A stretch of DNA of 64,000 nucleotides from an uncultured Cyclobacteriaceae bacterium (GCA_943788235.1 CALSPM010000002.1:745004-809003); one strand, 5' to 3'; positions 28,973 to 40,065 are shown, counted from the stretch's first letter. Translations and numbers: made by a program. Notes: generated by a model not told the origin, from the letters alone.

Positions 28973-31900
28973 CTACTCCTTAATCAATCTAGTCGAAAAG
29001 CGATCACCTCTCCTATTCTCTAGCTTGATAATATAAACTCCCTCACTGAGCGCACTGACATCAATACGATTATCCGTAGACCTCATGATTCTTTTACCCG
29101 ATAGGTTATATATCGTAGCCTCTTTGAATTCTGCCATCTTGATGTTGATGATGCCATCGGTTGGATTGGGGTAGATCATTTCTGAGAGCATCTGCTAGAG
29201 AAAGGGGTTCTTCCTCCTCATCGATATCAGTTAAGTTGATGGTGAAAGTTACTGAATCACTGAGTACTCCCATCGGATGCTTTAATAAGCAAGCTAAATG
29301 ACTGGTGTCACCTCATAATCTAAAGCGTTACTATTTGCCACTGTTAATTGACCTATAGTATTATCTAAACCAAAAGCTTGATCACTATTGCCACTAATGA
29401 TACTGATAAGTCAAAGTGTCTCCATCAGGATCTGTAGCTTCTACGGTACCTAATATCATTCCGTTTGGACTGTTTTCTGCAAGGCTATAAGTAGCTGCTG
29501 TGATTGTAGGAGCTTTATTTGTACTCGTACTGTTCTCATCCACATCAGTTAAGTTAATGGTGACTGTAGCTGAATCACTCAAGGCTCCATCAGATGCTTG
29601 TACCAGCAAACTAAATACCGGTGTAGTTTCATAATCTAGAGCTGAGCTATCCACCACACTCAATACTCCTGTAATCGCATCCAAACCAAAAGCTTGACCA
29701 GTATTACCACTAAGGATTGTATAACTCAATGTATCTCCATCAGCATCTGAGGCTTCTATTGTTCCGACCACTGTTCCGATAGGACTGTTTTCTGCAAGGC
29801 TAAAGGTCGCTGCTTCAATTGTAGGAGCTTTATTTGTACTAGTACTGTCCTCATCTACATCAGTTAAATTAACACTGACTGTAGCTGAATCGCTCAAGGC
29901 TCCATCAGATGCTTTTACAAGTAAACTAAATACCGGTGTGATTTCATAATCTAAAGCTGAGCTATCCACCACACTCAATACTGCCTGTAGCAGCATCCAA
30001 ACCAAAAGATTGACCAGTATTACCACTAAGAATTGTATAAGTCAATGTATCTCCATCAGCATCTGAGGCTTCTATTGTTCCAACAACTCTGCCATTAGGA
30101 CTATTTTCTGCTAAAGTAAAAGTAGCATCTAATAGCTGCGGAGAATATTCTACATTATAGGTCCAATTAAACTGAACCGCAGCAATGTTTTCATTTCCCG
30201 CAACATCTTTGTAGGTACCTGCTGCCACTCCTATTGTTTTAGACCCCCTCTGCTGAAGGAGTAAAGGTAGCTGTATAGATAGTATCATTTAAGGCTACAA
30301 AAGCACTCATAATTCCTCCTGTGACAGTAATATCTTCTATTATAAAATCAGTGATAGCCTCACTAGTAGTAAACGTTAGTGATAAAGCACTATCATTTGA
30401 AGTAAAACCATCAACCCCTTCATCAGCGGTAATACTCATTGTTGGTACGGAATTATCTATTACAATGGCTTTATTTGCTCCCAAAGATCCACTGGTCCCA
30501 GGACTGGCAAGAGTAAGAGTTGCAGCGTTTCCTTCTGCATCCTTAATTGTACCACCGTTTAAGGTCAAGGAACTTGTGGCTACATAATCTAGATCTGAGG
30601 TGGTATGGTCTGAAGCCACGGTATAGTTGAAGGTGAGGGTATTAGTTCCACTTCCAGTGGTGTAGTCCAATCTGGTTTCGTTAGTACTAGTATTATTGGT
30701 ACTTCTTTCATAACTAAAGCCACCCAACTTGCCTCCAGACCAGGAAATAAACCTCAGGGATAGGTAAATATTTTCTTCGATAAGGTGTACTACGTAATTT
30801 TTCCCAACAGCATTTTTTGGTTTGCCAGTTGCAGATCTAAAGGATTTATAATTTAAAGATGCATAATTTGAAATCTCACCTTCTGCCCATTCTGTTCCCG
30901 ATGGGCTAATATTTTTATTAGATGCAGACTCTGATACAGTATTATAAATTTGACCCCCTTCGTTGTTAGCCCTTGTGATCCATACTTTATCAGTTATTCG
31001 ATCTTGATTGGATTCTATTGTTGGATTCGTATTATTCCCTTTGGTAAATATCTTTGAGCTTCCTGTCCATACTGATGCTTGTCCATCTCCTGCAGTCGTT
31101 CCATTTTCCTTAGTCTTTAAACTGAGCTGTGGAGTACCTGTAACATTTACTAGCTCACTAAATTCTACAGTAATGGGGATGACATTCCCCACTTTATAGA
31201 ATCCATTAGAAGCAGTTGAGCTAACATCTGCCACTATAGCAACGGTACTTTCTATTACAATTGCTTTATTTGCTCCTAGAGAATTTGATGCTCCGGGACT
31301 AGGAAGAGAAAGTATTGAAATATTTCCTACTTCATCCTTAATTGTACCGCTATTTAATGCTAGAGAATTTGTTGCCATATAATCTAAATCTGAGGTAGTA
31401 TGATCTAAGGACACAGTATAATTGAAGGTGAGGGTATTAGTTCCTGTACCACTACTATAATTAACTACTGCATCACTGTTTCCAGTTTCAAGAGTAAGCT
31501 GTGGAGTACCCGTGACATTTACTATCTCACTAAAAGCTATAGTGATTGGAATGACATCACCCGATGAATAAGTTCCATTAGATATAGTTGAGGTGACGCC
31601 CGTCACTGTAGGTGCTGTGCCATCTACTAGAATATCTTTATTGGCACTCAGGGAATTTGATGCCCCAGGACTAGCCAAAGTTAATGTTGCAGCATTAAGA
31701 GCAGCGTCTTTAATAGTACCACTGTTTAATGCTAATGAACTAGTGGCTACATAATCTAAATCTGAAGTCGTGTGATCTGAGGCGACGGTATAGTTAAAGG
31801 TGAGGGTATTAGTTCCCGTACCGCTGCTGTAATTGACTACAGCATCGCTACTTCCTGTTTCTAAAGTTAATTGTGGAGTACCTGTGACATTGACCACTTC

Positions 31901-32464
31901 ACTAAATTCTACCGTGATCGCTATTAGATCTCCTTGCTTGTAAGAATCATTTGCTGCTGTGGAGGTGACTGCTGTGACAGTCGGAACGGTAGTATCAATA
32001 ATCAATGCTTTATTTGCTCCTAAAGAGTTAGTCGTTCCTGGACTCGCCAAGGTTAATGTTGCATCGTTAAGAGCAGCGTCTTTAATAGTGCCACTGTTTA
32101 ATGCTAATGAACTAGTCGCTAAATAATCTAAATCTGCACTGCTATGACTTGAGGCAACCGTATAATTAAAGGTCAAAGTATTACTACCTGAGCCACTGCT
32201 ATAGTCAACTACAGCATCGCTGCTTCCTGTTTCTAAAGTTAATTGTGGAGTACCTGTGACATTCACTACTTCGCTAAATTCTATATTGACTGCAATTACA
32301 TCTCCTTGCTTATAAGAACCATTACTCGTAGTTGAGGTGACGCCCGTGATAGTGGGTTTGGTACCATCAACCACAATTGTTTTATTAGCTCCTAGGGAGT
32401 TTGTAGCTCCTGGACTGGCCAAAGTCAAGCTAGCTGAATTTAAAGCAGCATCTTTTATGGTACT

Positions 32465-33345
32465 AACGTTATTGGGAATAATAGCAAGACCTGATGCCTT
32501 ATCAGCTAAGTAAGTATAATTACCTTCAACAGTTGTTGCATTTGCTTCCCCTGTAGTACTTTTATATATTGGGTTTCCTGGATTTGTTGGATCTGAAATA
32601 TCAATAATAGCAAGACCGGCATCTTTATCCGCTACATATGCATAATTACCTTGAACATAAACGTTTTTTGCCTCTCCGTTAGTATCTATATATACAGGAT
32701 TTCCCGGATTTGTTGGATCTGAAATGTCAATAATAGCAAGTCCTGCATCTTTATCTGCTACATAAGCATAATTACCACTGATAGCAACACCTCTAGCCTC
32801 ACCATTGGTATCTACGTAAACTGGAGTGCCAGGACTAGCTGGATTTGAAATATCAAAGATTGCAAGACCTGTAGCACGATCGGCTACATAAGCATAATTA
32901 CCACTTACTGTTACTCCAAATGCCATTCCATTCGTGTCATAATAATTAGGAGTTCCGGGACTCGTTGGATCTGAAATGTTTATAATTACCAAACCTGCAT
33001 AACTAGCAGCGACATATGCATAATTACCACTAACAGCAACAGCAAGCGCAGTTCCCGAATTTGCATTGGTGGCAGTATATGAAGGAGAGCCTGGGTTTGT
33101 TGGATCTGAAATATCTATGATTGCCAGACCTGAAAATTGATCAATAACGTAGGCATAGTTACCGCTTACAGCAACACTTTTAGCCTTATAGCTTGTTGCC
33201 TTATATACTGGAGTGCCTGGGTTTGTTGGATCTGAAATATCTATAATGGCAAGACCAGAAGTCCCATCTGCTACATAAGCATAATTACCACTTACTGTAA
33301 TAGCCTCTGCATCTCCTGAGGTATCTTCATAAACAGGAGTACCCG
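32465..33345 (-). repeat. second LVIVD propeller array (seven repeats)
   Basis: Seven units of about 40-47 residues are centred on VSGNYAYVAD-type and LAIIDISDPTNPG-type strands; the last is degenerate (EGNYTYLADKASG). Seven units is the number needed to close a beta-propeller. The array is in frame within the piece 30239-33637. Confidence 0.8.
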
Positions 33346-34195
33346 GATTGGGAGCTGGTAATGCTAAGGAACTCACAGCGACATAATCAAGATCTGAAGT
33401 GGTATGATCTGAGCCCACAGTATAATTAAAGGTGAGGGTATTAGTTCCAGTACCGCTGCTGTAATTCACAACAGCATCGCTGCTTCCTGTTTCTAGGGTA
33501 AGCTGAGGAGTACCTGTAACATTGACTACTTCATTAAAACCCACTGTTATCGGTATGACATCTCCTTGTTTATAAGAGCCATTTGCTGTTGTGGAGGTAA
33601 CTCCTGTGACCGTGGGAACGCTCGTATCAACAATCAATGCTTTATTGGCTCCTAAAGAGTTAGTCGGCTCCGGGACTAGCCAAAGTTAAGGTTGCAGCGT
33701 TAAGAGCAGCGTCTTTAATAGTACCACTGTTTAATGCCAATGAACTAGTGCCCGTATAATCCAAATCACTGGAGATTTCTCCAGCACCGATAGTATAATT
33801 AAAAGTCAGAGTATTGCTGCCCGTTCCACTACTGTAATTAACAACAGCATCGCTACTTCCTGTTTCTAGAGTTAATTGTGGAGTACCTGTGACATTGACC
33901 ACTTCACTAAATCCTACCGTAGATCGCTATCACATCTCCTTGCTTATAAGAACCATTACTCGTAGTTGAGGTTACGCCTGTGACGGTAGGAACGCTCGTA
34001 TCAACTAATTCAATGCTTTATTTGCTCCTAAAGAGTTAGTCGCTCCTGGACTAGCCAAAGTCAAGTTAGCCACATTATACCACTCAATATCTGTTAGAAT
34101 GGAATAGGTTACTACCGCAGCATCTTTAATCATACCTCCATTTAATACCAAGGAACTAGTGGCCTTATAATCTAGATCAGAAGAAGTATGCTCCT

Positions 34196-35310
34196 GCACC
34201 AATCGTATAATTAAAAGTTAACGTGTTACTGCCCGTTCCACTACTGTAATTAACAACCGCATCACTACCTCCAGTCTCTAAGGTAAGCTGAGGAGTTCCC
34301 GTGACATAAACCACCTCACTAAAGCCTATCGTAATAGCAATCGCTTGCACCTTGCTTGTAAGATACCATTACTCGTCGTTGAAGTAACTCCCGTCACCGT
34401 AGGAACAGTAGTGTCAACAATCAATGCTTTATTGGCTCCTAAGAGAATTAGCAGCTCCAGGACTGGCCAAAGTCAAGGTCGCTGCATTTAACGCAGCATC
34501 TTTGATCGTACCTCCATTTAATGCCAAGGAATTAGTGGCCTTATAATCTAGATCAGAAGAAGTATGCTCCTGCACCAATCGTATAATTAAAAGTTAAAGT
34601 GTTACTACCCGTTCCACTACTGTAATTAACCACCGCATCACTACCTCCAGTCTCTAAGGTAAGCTGAGGAGTTCCCGTGACATTAACCACCTCACTAAAG
34701 CCTATCGTAATAGCAATCGTTTGCCCTTGCTTATAAGATCGATTACTCGTAGTTGAAGTAACTCCCGTCACCGTAGGAACAGTAGTGTCAACTATCAATG
34801 CTTTATTATCCCCTAAAGAATTAGGATCCCCAGGACTCGCCAAAGTCAAGGTTGCTGCATTTAACGCAGCATCTTTAATCGTACCTCCATTTAATGCCAA
34901 GGAACTAGTGGCCTTATAATCTAGATCAGAAGAAGTATGCTCCTGCACCAATCGTATAATTAAAAGTTAAAGTGTTACTACCCGTTCCACTACTGTAATT
35001 AACCACCGCATCACTACCTCCAGTCTCTAAGGTAAGCTGAGGAGTTCCCGTGACATTAACCACCTCACTAAAGCCTATTGTAATAGCAATCGTTTGCCCT
35101 TGCTTATAAGAACCATTACTCGTAGTGGAAGTAACTCCCGTAACGGTAGGTACATAGTATCAACAATCAATGCTTTACTTGCCCGTAAGTTACTCGATTG
35201 GGAGTCGTTGCATGCTGCATTTAACGCCGCATCTCTAATCGATTACATCCCAGAAGCTAGGATTAGCCTTATAATCTAGATCAGAAGAAGTATGCCCTGC
35301 ACCTATCCGT
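34196..35310 (-). repeat. near-identical tandem Ig-like repeats with recurring frameshift
   Basis: The anchor GCACCAATCGTATAATTAAA recurs at 34196, 34572 and 34945 (spacings 376 and 373), with a diverged version at 35299. Each of the first three carries the same extra base in the codons for GAG-H, turning the plus-strand CATGCCCTGC-type reading into ATGCTCCTGC. The stretch 35160-35275 between units is scrambled relative to the consensus. This is a homogenised or recently duplicated array. Confidence 0.85.
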
Positions 35311-35619
35311 ATAATTAAAAGTTAACGTGTTGGTGCCCGATCCACTACTGTAATTAACAACCGCATCACTACCTCCAGTCTCTAAGGTAAGCTGAGGAGT
35401 TCCCGTGACATTAACCACCTCACTAAAGCCTATCGTAATAGCAATCACATCACCTTGCTTATAAGAACCATTACCCGTAGTGGAAGTAACTCCAGTAACG
35501 GTAGGAACACTAGTGTCAACATTCAATGCTTTATTGGCTCCTAAGGAATTAGAAGCTCCAGGACTAGGAAGAGTAAGCGTTGCTATGTCACCTGATGAAT
35601 TCGTTATTGTATTAAAAAT

Positions 35620-36480
35620 AGGAATAATAGCTAGACCCGAGCTACCATCAGATACATAGGCATAATTCCCTTTGATAGATACTCCATAAGCATATCCATT
35701 AGTGTTCATATAAACAGGGGTACCAGGATTTGTAGGGTCTGAAATATCTATGACAGCTAGGCCTGATCCCCAATTAGCCACATAAGCATAATTACCATTA
35801 ATAGCTACTTCATATGCATCACCTGTGGTATATTCATTTTCAGGCGTACCAGGATTGGTTGGGTCTGAAATATCTATAATAGCTAGACCATAAATATCAT
35901 CAGCCACATAAGCATAATTTCCGCTAACAGTTACTCCGAGTGCAAGTCCATCAGCTTTCCTATACACAGGTGTACCCGGACTCGCAGGATTTGAAATATC
36001 TATGATAGCTAGGCCTGAAGAACGATCAGCCACATAAGCATAATTACCACTGATAGCTACTCCACGTGCAGTTCCATTGGTATTTCTATACACCGGTGCA
36101 CCAGGGCTTGCAGGATTAGAAATATCTATAATAGCTAGACCCGAAAGACCAGCAGCCACATAAGCATAATTTCCACTGATAGCTACTCCATATGCTTTTG
36201 ACGTTGCTCTATACACAGGTGTGCCAGGACTGGAAGGGTTGGAAATATCTATGATAGCTAGGCCTGAAGTATAATCAGCCACATAAGCATAATTTCCTCT
36301 GACTGTTACTCCTATTGCAGATCCATTGGTGTCTCTATACACAGGTGTGCCAGGATTTGTAGGGTCTGAAATATCTATAATAGCTAGACCTGAAGTATAA
36401 TCAGCCACATAAGCATAATTTCCGCTAATAGTTATTCCGCTAGCATCGCTATCAGTATCTTCATAAATAGGTGTACCCAG
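35620..36480 (-). repeat. first LVIVD propeller array (seven repeats)
   Basis: Seven units each carry GNYAYV and a LAIIDISxPxxPG strand, in frame in the N-terminal piece just after the first Ig-like module. It matches the second array in unit number and consensus, so the two probably arose by duplication within the gene. Confidence 0.82.
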
Positions 36481-37031
36481 ATTAAGTCCTCCAGGTACTA
36501 CCAAAGAATTTGTGGCTACATAATCTAAGTCGGCACTATTGTGTCCCGCACCAATCGTATAATTAAAAGTTAAAGTGTTACTGCCCGATCCACTGCTGTA
36601 ATTAACAACCGCATCACTACCACCAGTCTCTAAGGTAAGTTGAGGAGTTCCTCTAACATAAACGGCTGAAGTGAAACCTATTGTAATAGCAATCGTTTGT
36701 CCTTGTTTATACGACCCATTACTCGTAGTTGAAGTGACTCCAGTAACGGTCTGTGAAATGCCCATAAGAGAACATAAAAGGAAAAAGAGCAAATAAATAT
36801 ATTTCATCAAGACAAAAATCTCTTTTAAATGAATTACAAATTAAGACTAGAATATGATCAACAACAAAACCTACTGTCGAATTTATAATTTGATCGAATT
36901 ATATAACCAATTGTCTTAATATAAAGTAGGACTTAGGCATTTGAAAATACTATTATTTAATAACATTTTTAAATTGTATGTCGTCAAATAAAAGTGGACT
37001 TTTTCAGATATAAATTAAGCGAGTGTTGATA

Positions 37032-38000
37032 CTAATTTAAATAATTAATTTGATTCTGCTTTTTTCGTTCAATTAAAGTTTGTTGTTTGATTTTTTCCCT
37101 ATGCCTAAGTTTTCGTTCTCCAGTTCCATAATAGACCTCAGAAGGAGTAAGGTTATTGATGGACTCATGGTATCTTTCATAGTTGTAATACTGAACAAAT
37201 TGCTTCATTTTAGACTCTAGCTGCCCTGGGCTGTAATAATTATCCAGTTTCACTACATTTTTCATTGATCTGTGATATCGTTCAATTTTACCCTGAGTTT
37301 GTGGATGAAGCGGTCGACCTCGTACATGTTTCATGTTTCGATCATTTAAATATTCTGCTAATTCAATAGATAGGTAACACGATCCATTATCAGATAGTAA
37401 CTTTGGAGGAGCATGGGTTTGTGCGACTAATAAGGCCTCATCCAAGGTCTGTTTTACATCCTCTGCCTTCATAGTGGCACACAACTTCCAGTTGACAATA
37501 AAACGACTGTAATCATCCAATATGGTTGATAAGTAATACCATCCCCATCCAACTATTTTAAAATAGGTGAAGTCTGTTTGCCACATCTGATTTACTGAAG
37601 TGGTTTTATCTTGAAAACTATCAGAGGCACTCATAATCCTGAATGAAGGAGTTGTGATAAGACCATTGAGCTTTAATATCCTATACACACTCGACTCACT
37701 GATATAATAACTGTATTTATCTATGATATGCCATGCCAGCTCTCTAGATGATAACTCAGGGCGTTCTAAAGCAATCTCAACCACTTTATCTCTGTCAGCT
37801 AAGTTGATCTTATTCCAAACTTCTTTCCTATTACCAGACCTTCGAGCCAAGCCATCATATCCATGCTGTTGGTAGCCATTATACCATTTGTAAAAGGTAG
37901 TTTTATTCACTTTTAGTTGCCTGAGAGTTCTGATAACACCAAGATCACTTTGCTCTACAAGACGGATGATCTCCATCTTTTCGTTTTGACTGTAATGCAT
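37032..38000 (-). CDS. IS3-family transposase OrfB (DDE)
   Basis: The 322-residue protein has an N-terminal helix-turn-helix region (VNKTTFYKWYNGYQQHGYDG), an HTH_21-like section, and an rve integrase core with the three catalytic acids in QTDFTYF, SDNGSCYLS and KIERYHRSMK (DD-35-E spacing). It catalyses cleavage and strand transfer of the element. The -1 frame upstream of its ATG is open back into the orfA A8 run, so it is probably made also as an OrfAB fusion. Confidence 0.95.
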   Translation of the reverse strand: MHYSQNEKMEIIRLVEQSDLGVIRTLRQLKVNKTTFYKWYNGYQQHGYDGLARRSGNRKEVWNKINLADRDKVVEIALERPELSSRELAWHIIDKYSYYISESSVYRILKLNGLITTPSFRIMSASDSFQDKTTSVNQMWQTDFTYFKIVGWGWYYLSTILDDYSRFIVNWKLCATMKAEDVKQTLDEALLVAQTHAPPKLLSDNGSCYLSIELAEYLNDRNMKHVRGRPLHPQTQGKIERYHRSMKNVVKLDNYYSPGQLESKMKQFVQYYNYERYHESINNLTPSEVYYGTGERKLRHREKIKQQTLIERKKQNQINYLN

Positions 38001-38014
38001 GTACTTCTTCCTCT

Positions 38015-38362
38015 TTACTCGGGTAAGCCAATGTTTTTTTTCAAGTCTCTCACTTCTAGTGAAAGATCTGCCACAAGTTCCTTTAAAGAGGCGTTCTCCC
38101 CTTTTAATTCTTGAACCTCTGAGGTATTGGCTTCTCGCATGGTATCACCATTTAACCTGTGCTTGCCAGCTTCCATGAAATCCTTACTCCACTTGTAATA
38201 GTTTGCTTGATGAATGCCTTCCCTACGACAGAGTTCAGCAATACTCAACTCACCTCGAATACCCTCAATTACAATTCTGATCTTTTCTTCTGAATTATAT
38301 GCCTTGCGTGTCTTCCTTTTTAGTTCACTAATTAATGAACTTGCATTTCTCTTCTTTCCCAT
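38015..38362 (-). CDS. IS3-family OrfA (HTH protein)
   Basis: The 115-residue protein has an N-terminal HTH (YNSEEKIRIVIEGIRGELSI, then AELCRREGIHQANYYKWSKD) and a C-terminal leucine-zipper-like coiled coil (VQELKGENASLKELVADLSL). OrfA binds the inverted repeats and regulates OrfAB. The stop is 14 bases before the orfB start. Confidence 0.93.
   Translation of the reverse strand: MGKKRNASSLISELKRKTRKAYNSEEKIRIVIEGIRGELSIAELCRREGIHQANYYKWSKDFMEAGKHRLNGDTMREANTSEVQELKGENASLKELVADLSLEVRDLKKNIGLPE
38034..38041 (-). promoter_or_regulatory. A8 slippery site for -1 frameshifting
   Basis: On the coding strand eight consecutive A codons-overlap LKKN near the end of orfA. Slipping back one base reads KKKHWLTRVKRKKYM and enters orfB without a stop. 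Programmed -1 slippage at A-rich sites is the standard way IS3 elements make the OrfAB transposase. Confidence 0.75.
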
Positions 38363-38420
38363 TGTAGTTAAATTTAAGTGTTTACTCTGTTTAAAACACT
38401 CTCTTATAATTTAACCCTTA

Positions 38421-38576
38421 TTAGTTCACTTTTTGCTGACGGTATACAGGCAAGGTAATTCCAATCCATTTCTTTGTAAATACTATTTTATACTTGGTTT
38501 TGTTTATTGTTTTAATATTTTTTACACAATCTTCATAATCATTAATAAACTCAATTGCTTCACTTTTGTTTTGCAT
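38421..38576 (-). pseudogene. small gene truncated by the IS insertion
   Basis: ATG at 38576 starts one base after the esterase stop and reads QNKSEAIEFINDYEDCVKN and YKIVFTKKWIGITLP, then enters the IS inverted repeat (VYRQQKVN) and stops at 38421. Only 42 residues are original. The family is not recognised. Its tight spacing shows it was co-transcribed with the esterase. Confidence 0.65.
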
Positions 38577-38577
38577 A

Positions 38578-39390
38578 TTAATTCTCTTGATTAATATATT
38601 TTAAACCTTCGAATAAAGCTATTAATGGTATGGAGCGATGGTTTTCGTTTTCGAAATATTTTATTTCAAAATTTAGAGGTTGATTCGATTTATTTATTAT
38701 TAATTTAAAAAGATTGTCGTGTCTTTGTTTATTTCTCCCATAATTAGCTTCTCCTTGATTGGCAGTAGCTATAAAAAGTTTTTTGTTTAATGAAATTGAT
38801 GAAAGAGAATCAACTTTAGTTTCCATCATTTTTTCATCCCACCATATACTTGGGTCTATAGATAGATAAGCATTGAATATGCTTTTTTTATCCATAAAAG
38901 AATTTAATGCAAGAAGACCTCCTAAAGAATGTCCAACCAAAGTTCTTGTTGGTTCTGTTTTATAGTTTTTATCAATATAAGGTATTAACTCTCTTTCAAT
39001 AAAATTCAAAAAATTCCCTCCCCCTCCCATAGTATTAGGACGTTTAGTTTTAATTTTTGTTATCGTAAAATCTCGTTCACGGTCTACATTCTCAATGGCT
39101 ACAATGATACTTTCAGGCATTAAATTGTTTCGAACCCTGTTGGAACTCATAAAATGTACGATTCCAGTAGCTGTTTTAAAATGAGTATACCCATCCAATA
39201 GTATTATAATCGGGTATATTTTATCTATTGAGGTTTCATAGTACGAATCAGGAAAACTTATCAAACAAGTTCTTTCTTCATTTAGAATTTCAGAGTATAT
39301 GGAAAAAATTTTGTTTGTTAAAATATTATAATCTTTCTGCCCAAAACTCATAAGTGGAATAAACAGTAATAGTAAAAGGAGTTTTTTCAT
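38578..39390 (-). CDS. secreted alpha/beta-hydrolase, esterase D/Fes-like
   Basis: The 270-residue protein has a signal peptide (LLLLLLFIPLMSFGQ), the putative-esterase fold start (YPIIILLDGYTHF), the nucleophile elbow VGHSLGGLLAL (Ser), an acidic segment near IDPSIWWDE, and a late His in NENHRSIP. This family includes siderophore-ester hydrolases and S-formylglutathione hydrolase-like enzymes. No iron-uptake genes are nearby, so the substrate is open. It precedes the IS-truncated small gene. Confidence 0.85.
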   Translation of the reverse strand: MKKLLLLLLFIPLMSFGQKDYNILTNKIFSIYSEILNEERTCLISFPDSYYETSIDKIYPIIILLDGYTHFKTATGIVHFMSSNRVRNNLMPESIIVAIENVDRERDFTITKIKTKRPNTMGGGGNFLNFIERELIPYIDKNYKTEPTRTLVGHSLGGLLALNSFMDKKSIFNAYLSIDPSIWWDEKMMETKVDSLSSISLNKKLFIATANQGEANYGRNKQRHDNLFKLIINKSNQPLNFEIKYFENENHRSIPLIALFEGLKYINQEN

Positions 39391-39514
39391 TAGAGGTTAT
39401 TAGTTCATATACTCAAGGGATTCTTTCATTTGTTTAATACCTTTTTTAGTGTATTTTTTTAATCCTTTTGAATATTTATTATTAGAATTATAGATAGTAA
39501 GGAATAATTATAAC

Positions 39515-39928
39515 CTATTTAAGCTTTAGTGCTTTAGCCACCCTTGGAAATAGATTCAACGCATTCTTAAAGGTTTGAATGTTTCTCATCCTCATTTCGA
39601 ATGGGTCTTCATCCTCATCGTTCCACGAAACGGTCATAACGGCATTATTCACCTCAACAGGGTTATGGTGGGTTATCTTCTTAATAATGGTGTAGGACTC
39701 CAATAGTATTGTCATCTCATCAGTGGCATCCACTGGTTCCTCATCATCTATTTGAACCCATTTTTTATTGTCTTTTACAAAAACACGCAAGTAGTGGAAT
39801 TCATTGGATGCTCTCCTACTTCGATTTTTGATTTTGTAATAGCCTATGTCGAGGTTCATTTCACGAAAGTACTCTAGTCCCTCTAAAAAATGAAAATCTG
39901 TAGCGTTAAAAGTATGGGTTGCAGCCAT
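39515..39928 (-). CDS. unknown protein, intact paralogue of the gene at 1216-1560
   Basis: The protein is ~137 residues from the ATG at 39928 (MAATHTFNATDFHFLEGLEY), continuing into the segment shared with 1216-1560 (MNLDIGYYKIKN, RRASNEFHYLR, EVNNAVMTVSWNDED, RVAKALKLK). A further in-frame ATG at 39988 exists, but the bases there look like block-A sequence, so 39928 is preferred. No domain is recognised; the protein is acidic-basic mixed and soluble. In copy 1 the same N-terminal codons carry three stops. Upstream on the other strand are the membrane/XRE pair. Confidence 0.65.
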   Translation of the reverse strand: MAATHTFNATDFHFLEGLEYFREMNLDIGYYKIKNRSRRASNEFHYLRVFVKDNKKWVQIDDEEPVDATDEMTILLESYTIIKKITHHNPVEVNNAVMTVSWNDEDEDPFEMRMRNIQTFKNALNLFPRVAKALKLK

Positions 39929-40065
39929 GCCTAAGTGTACTTCTCCATATAGGGGGAGAGAAAGCAAAGAATTGTTTGCAATTAACACATAAACTTTATG
40001 TAACGTTTGCTTATCATAAAAATTAATGTTACGTTTACGTTACATTGATATAAATTTTATAAACT

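Larger units (their letters stand above)
28973..36810 (-). pseudogene. giant T9SS-secreted adhesin-like repeat protein, many frame breaks
   Basis: One gene of ~7.8 kb read in at least eight pieces. It opens with a signal peptide (YIYLLFFLLCSLMGISQ), followed by Ig-like modules of ~124 residues, each with [23 protein letters not shown], DLDYxATSSLALNxGTIKDA and LTLASPG. A seven-repeat LVIVD propeller (35620-36480), more Ig-like modules, a second seven-repeat LVIVD propeller (32465-33345), further modules with one inserted foreign segment (~30660-31120), cadherin-like repeats (SLAENSPIGTVVGTIEASDA) and a C-terminal T9SS type A sorting domain (IYPNPTDGIINIKM, YIIKLENRRG) complete it. T9SS substrates are surface-attached or secreted. 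Breaks cluster in 33.6-35.3 kb and 29.2-30.3 kb, so no full product can be made as written. Confidence 0.88.
36975..38448 (-). mobile_element. IS3-family insertion sequence (1474 bp)
   Basis: The element encodes orfA and orfB on the minus strand between imperfect 26-bp terminal inverted repeats: left TGTATGTCGTCAAATAAAAG onward from 36975, and right (reverse complement) TGTATACCGTCAGCAAAAAG onward from 38448, agreeing at about 20 of 26 positions. Ends begin TG and finish CA, as usual for IS3. The flanks (AAAT on the left, GGCA on the right) show no 3-5 bp target duplication. The element interrupts the 3' end of a small gene at 38449-38576 and lies upstream of the adhesin start, separating it from whatever once lay beyond. 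Confidence 0.9.

Noticed and set aside
28973..36810. CRISPR-like regular repeats
   Set aside because: Repeat units are protein-coding modules (about 130 or 370 bases), not short repeats with unique spacers.
38449..38468. 16-base match between the IS flank and 956-971 in the acidic gene
   Set aside because: The match is in a different reading frame and is about what chance allows for pairs in 64 kb.
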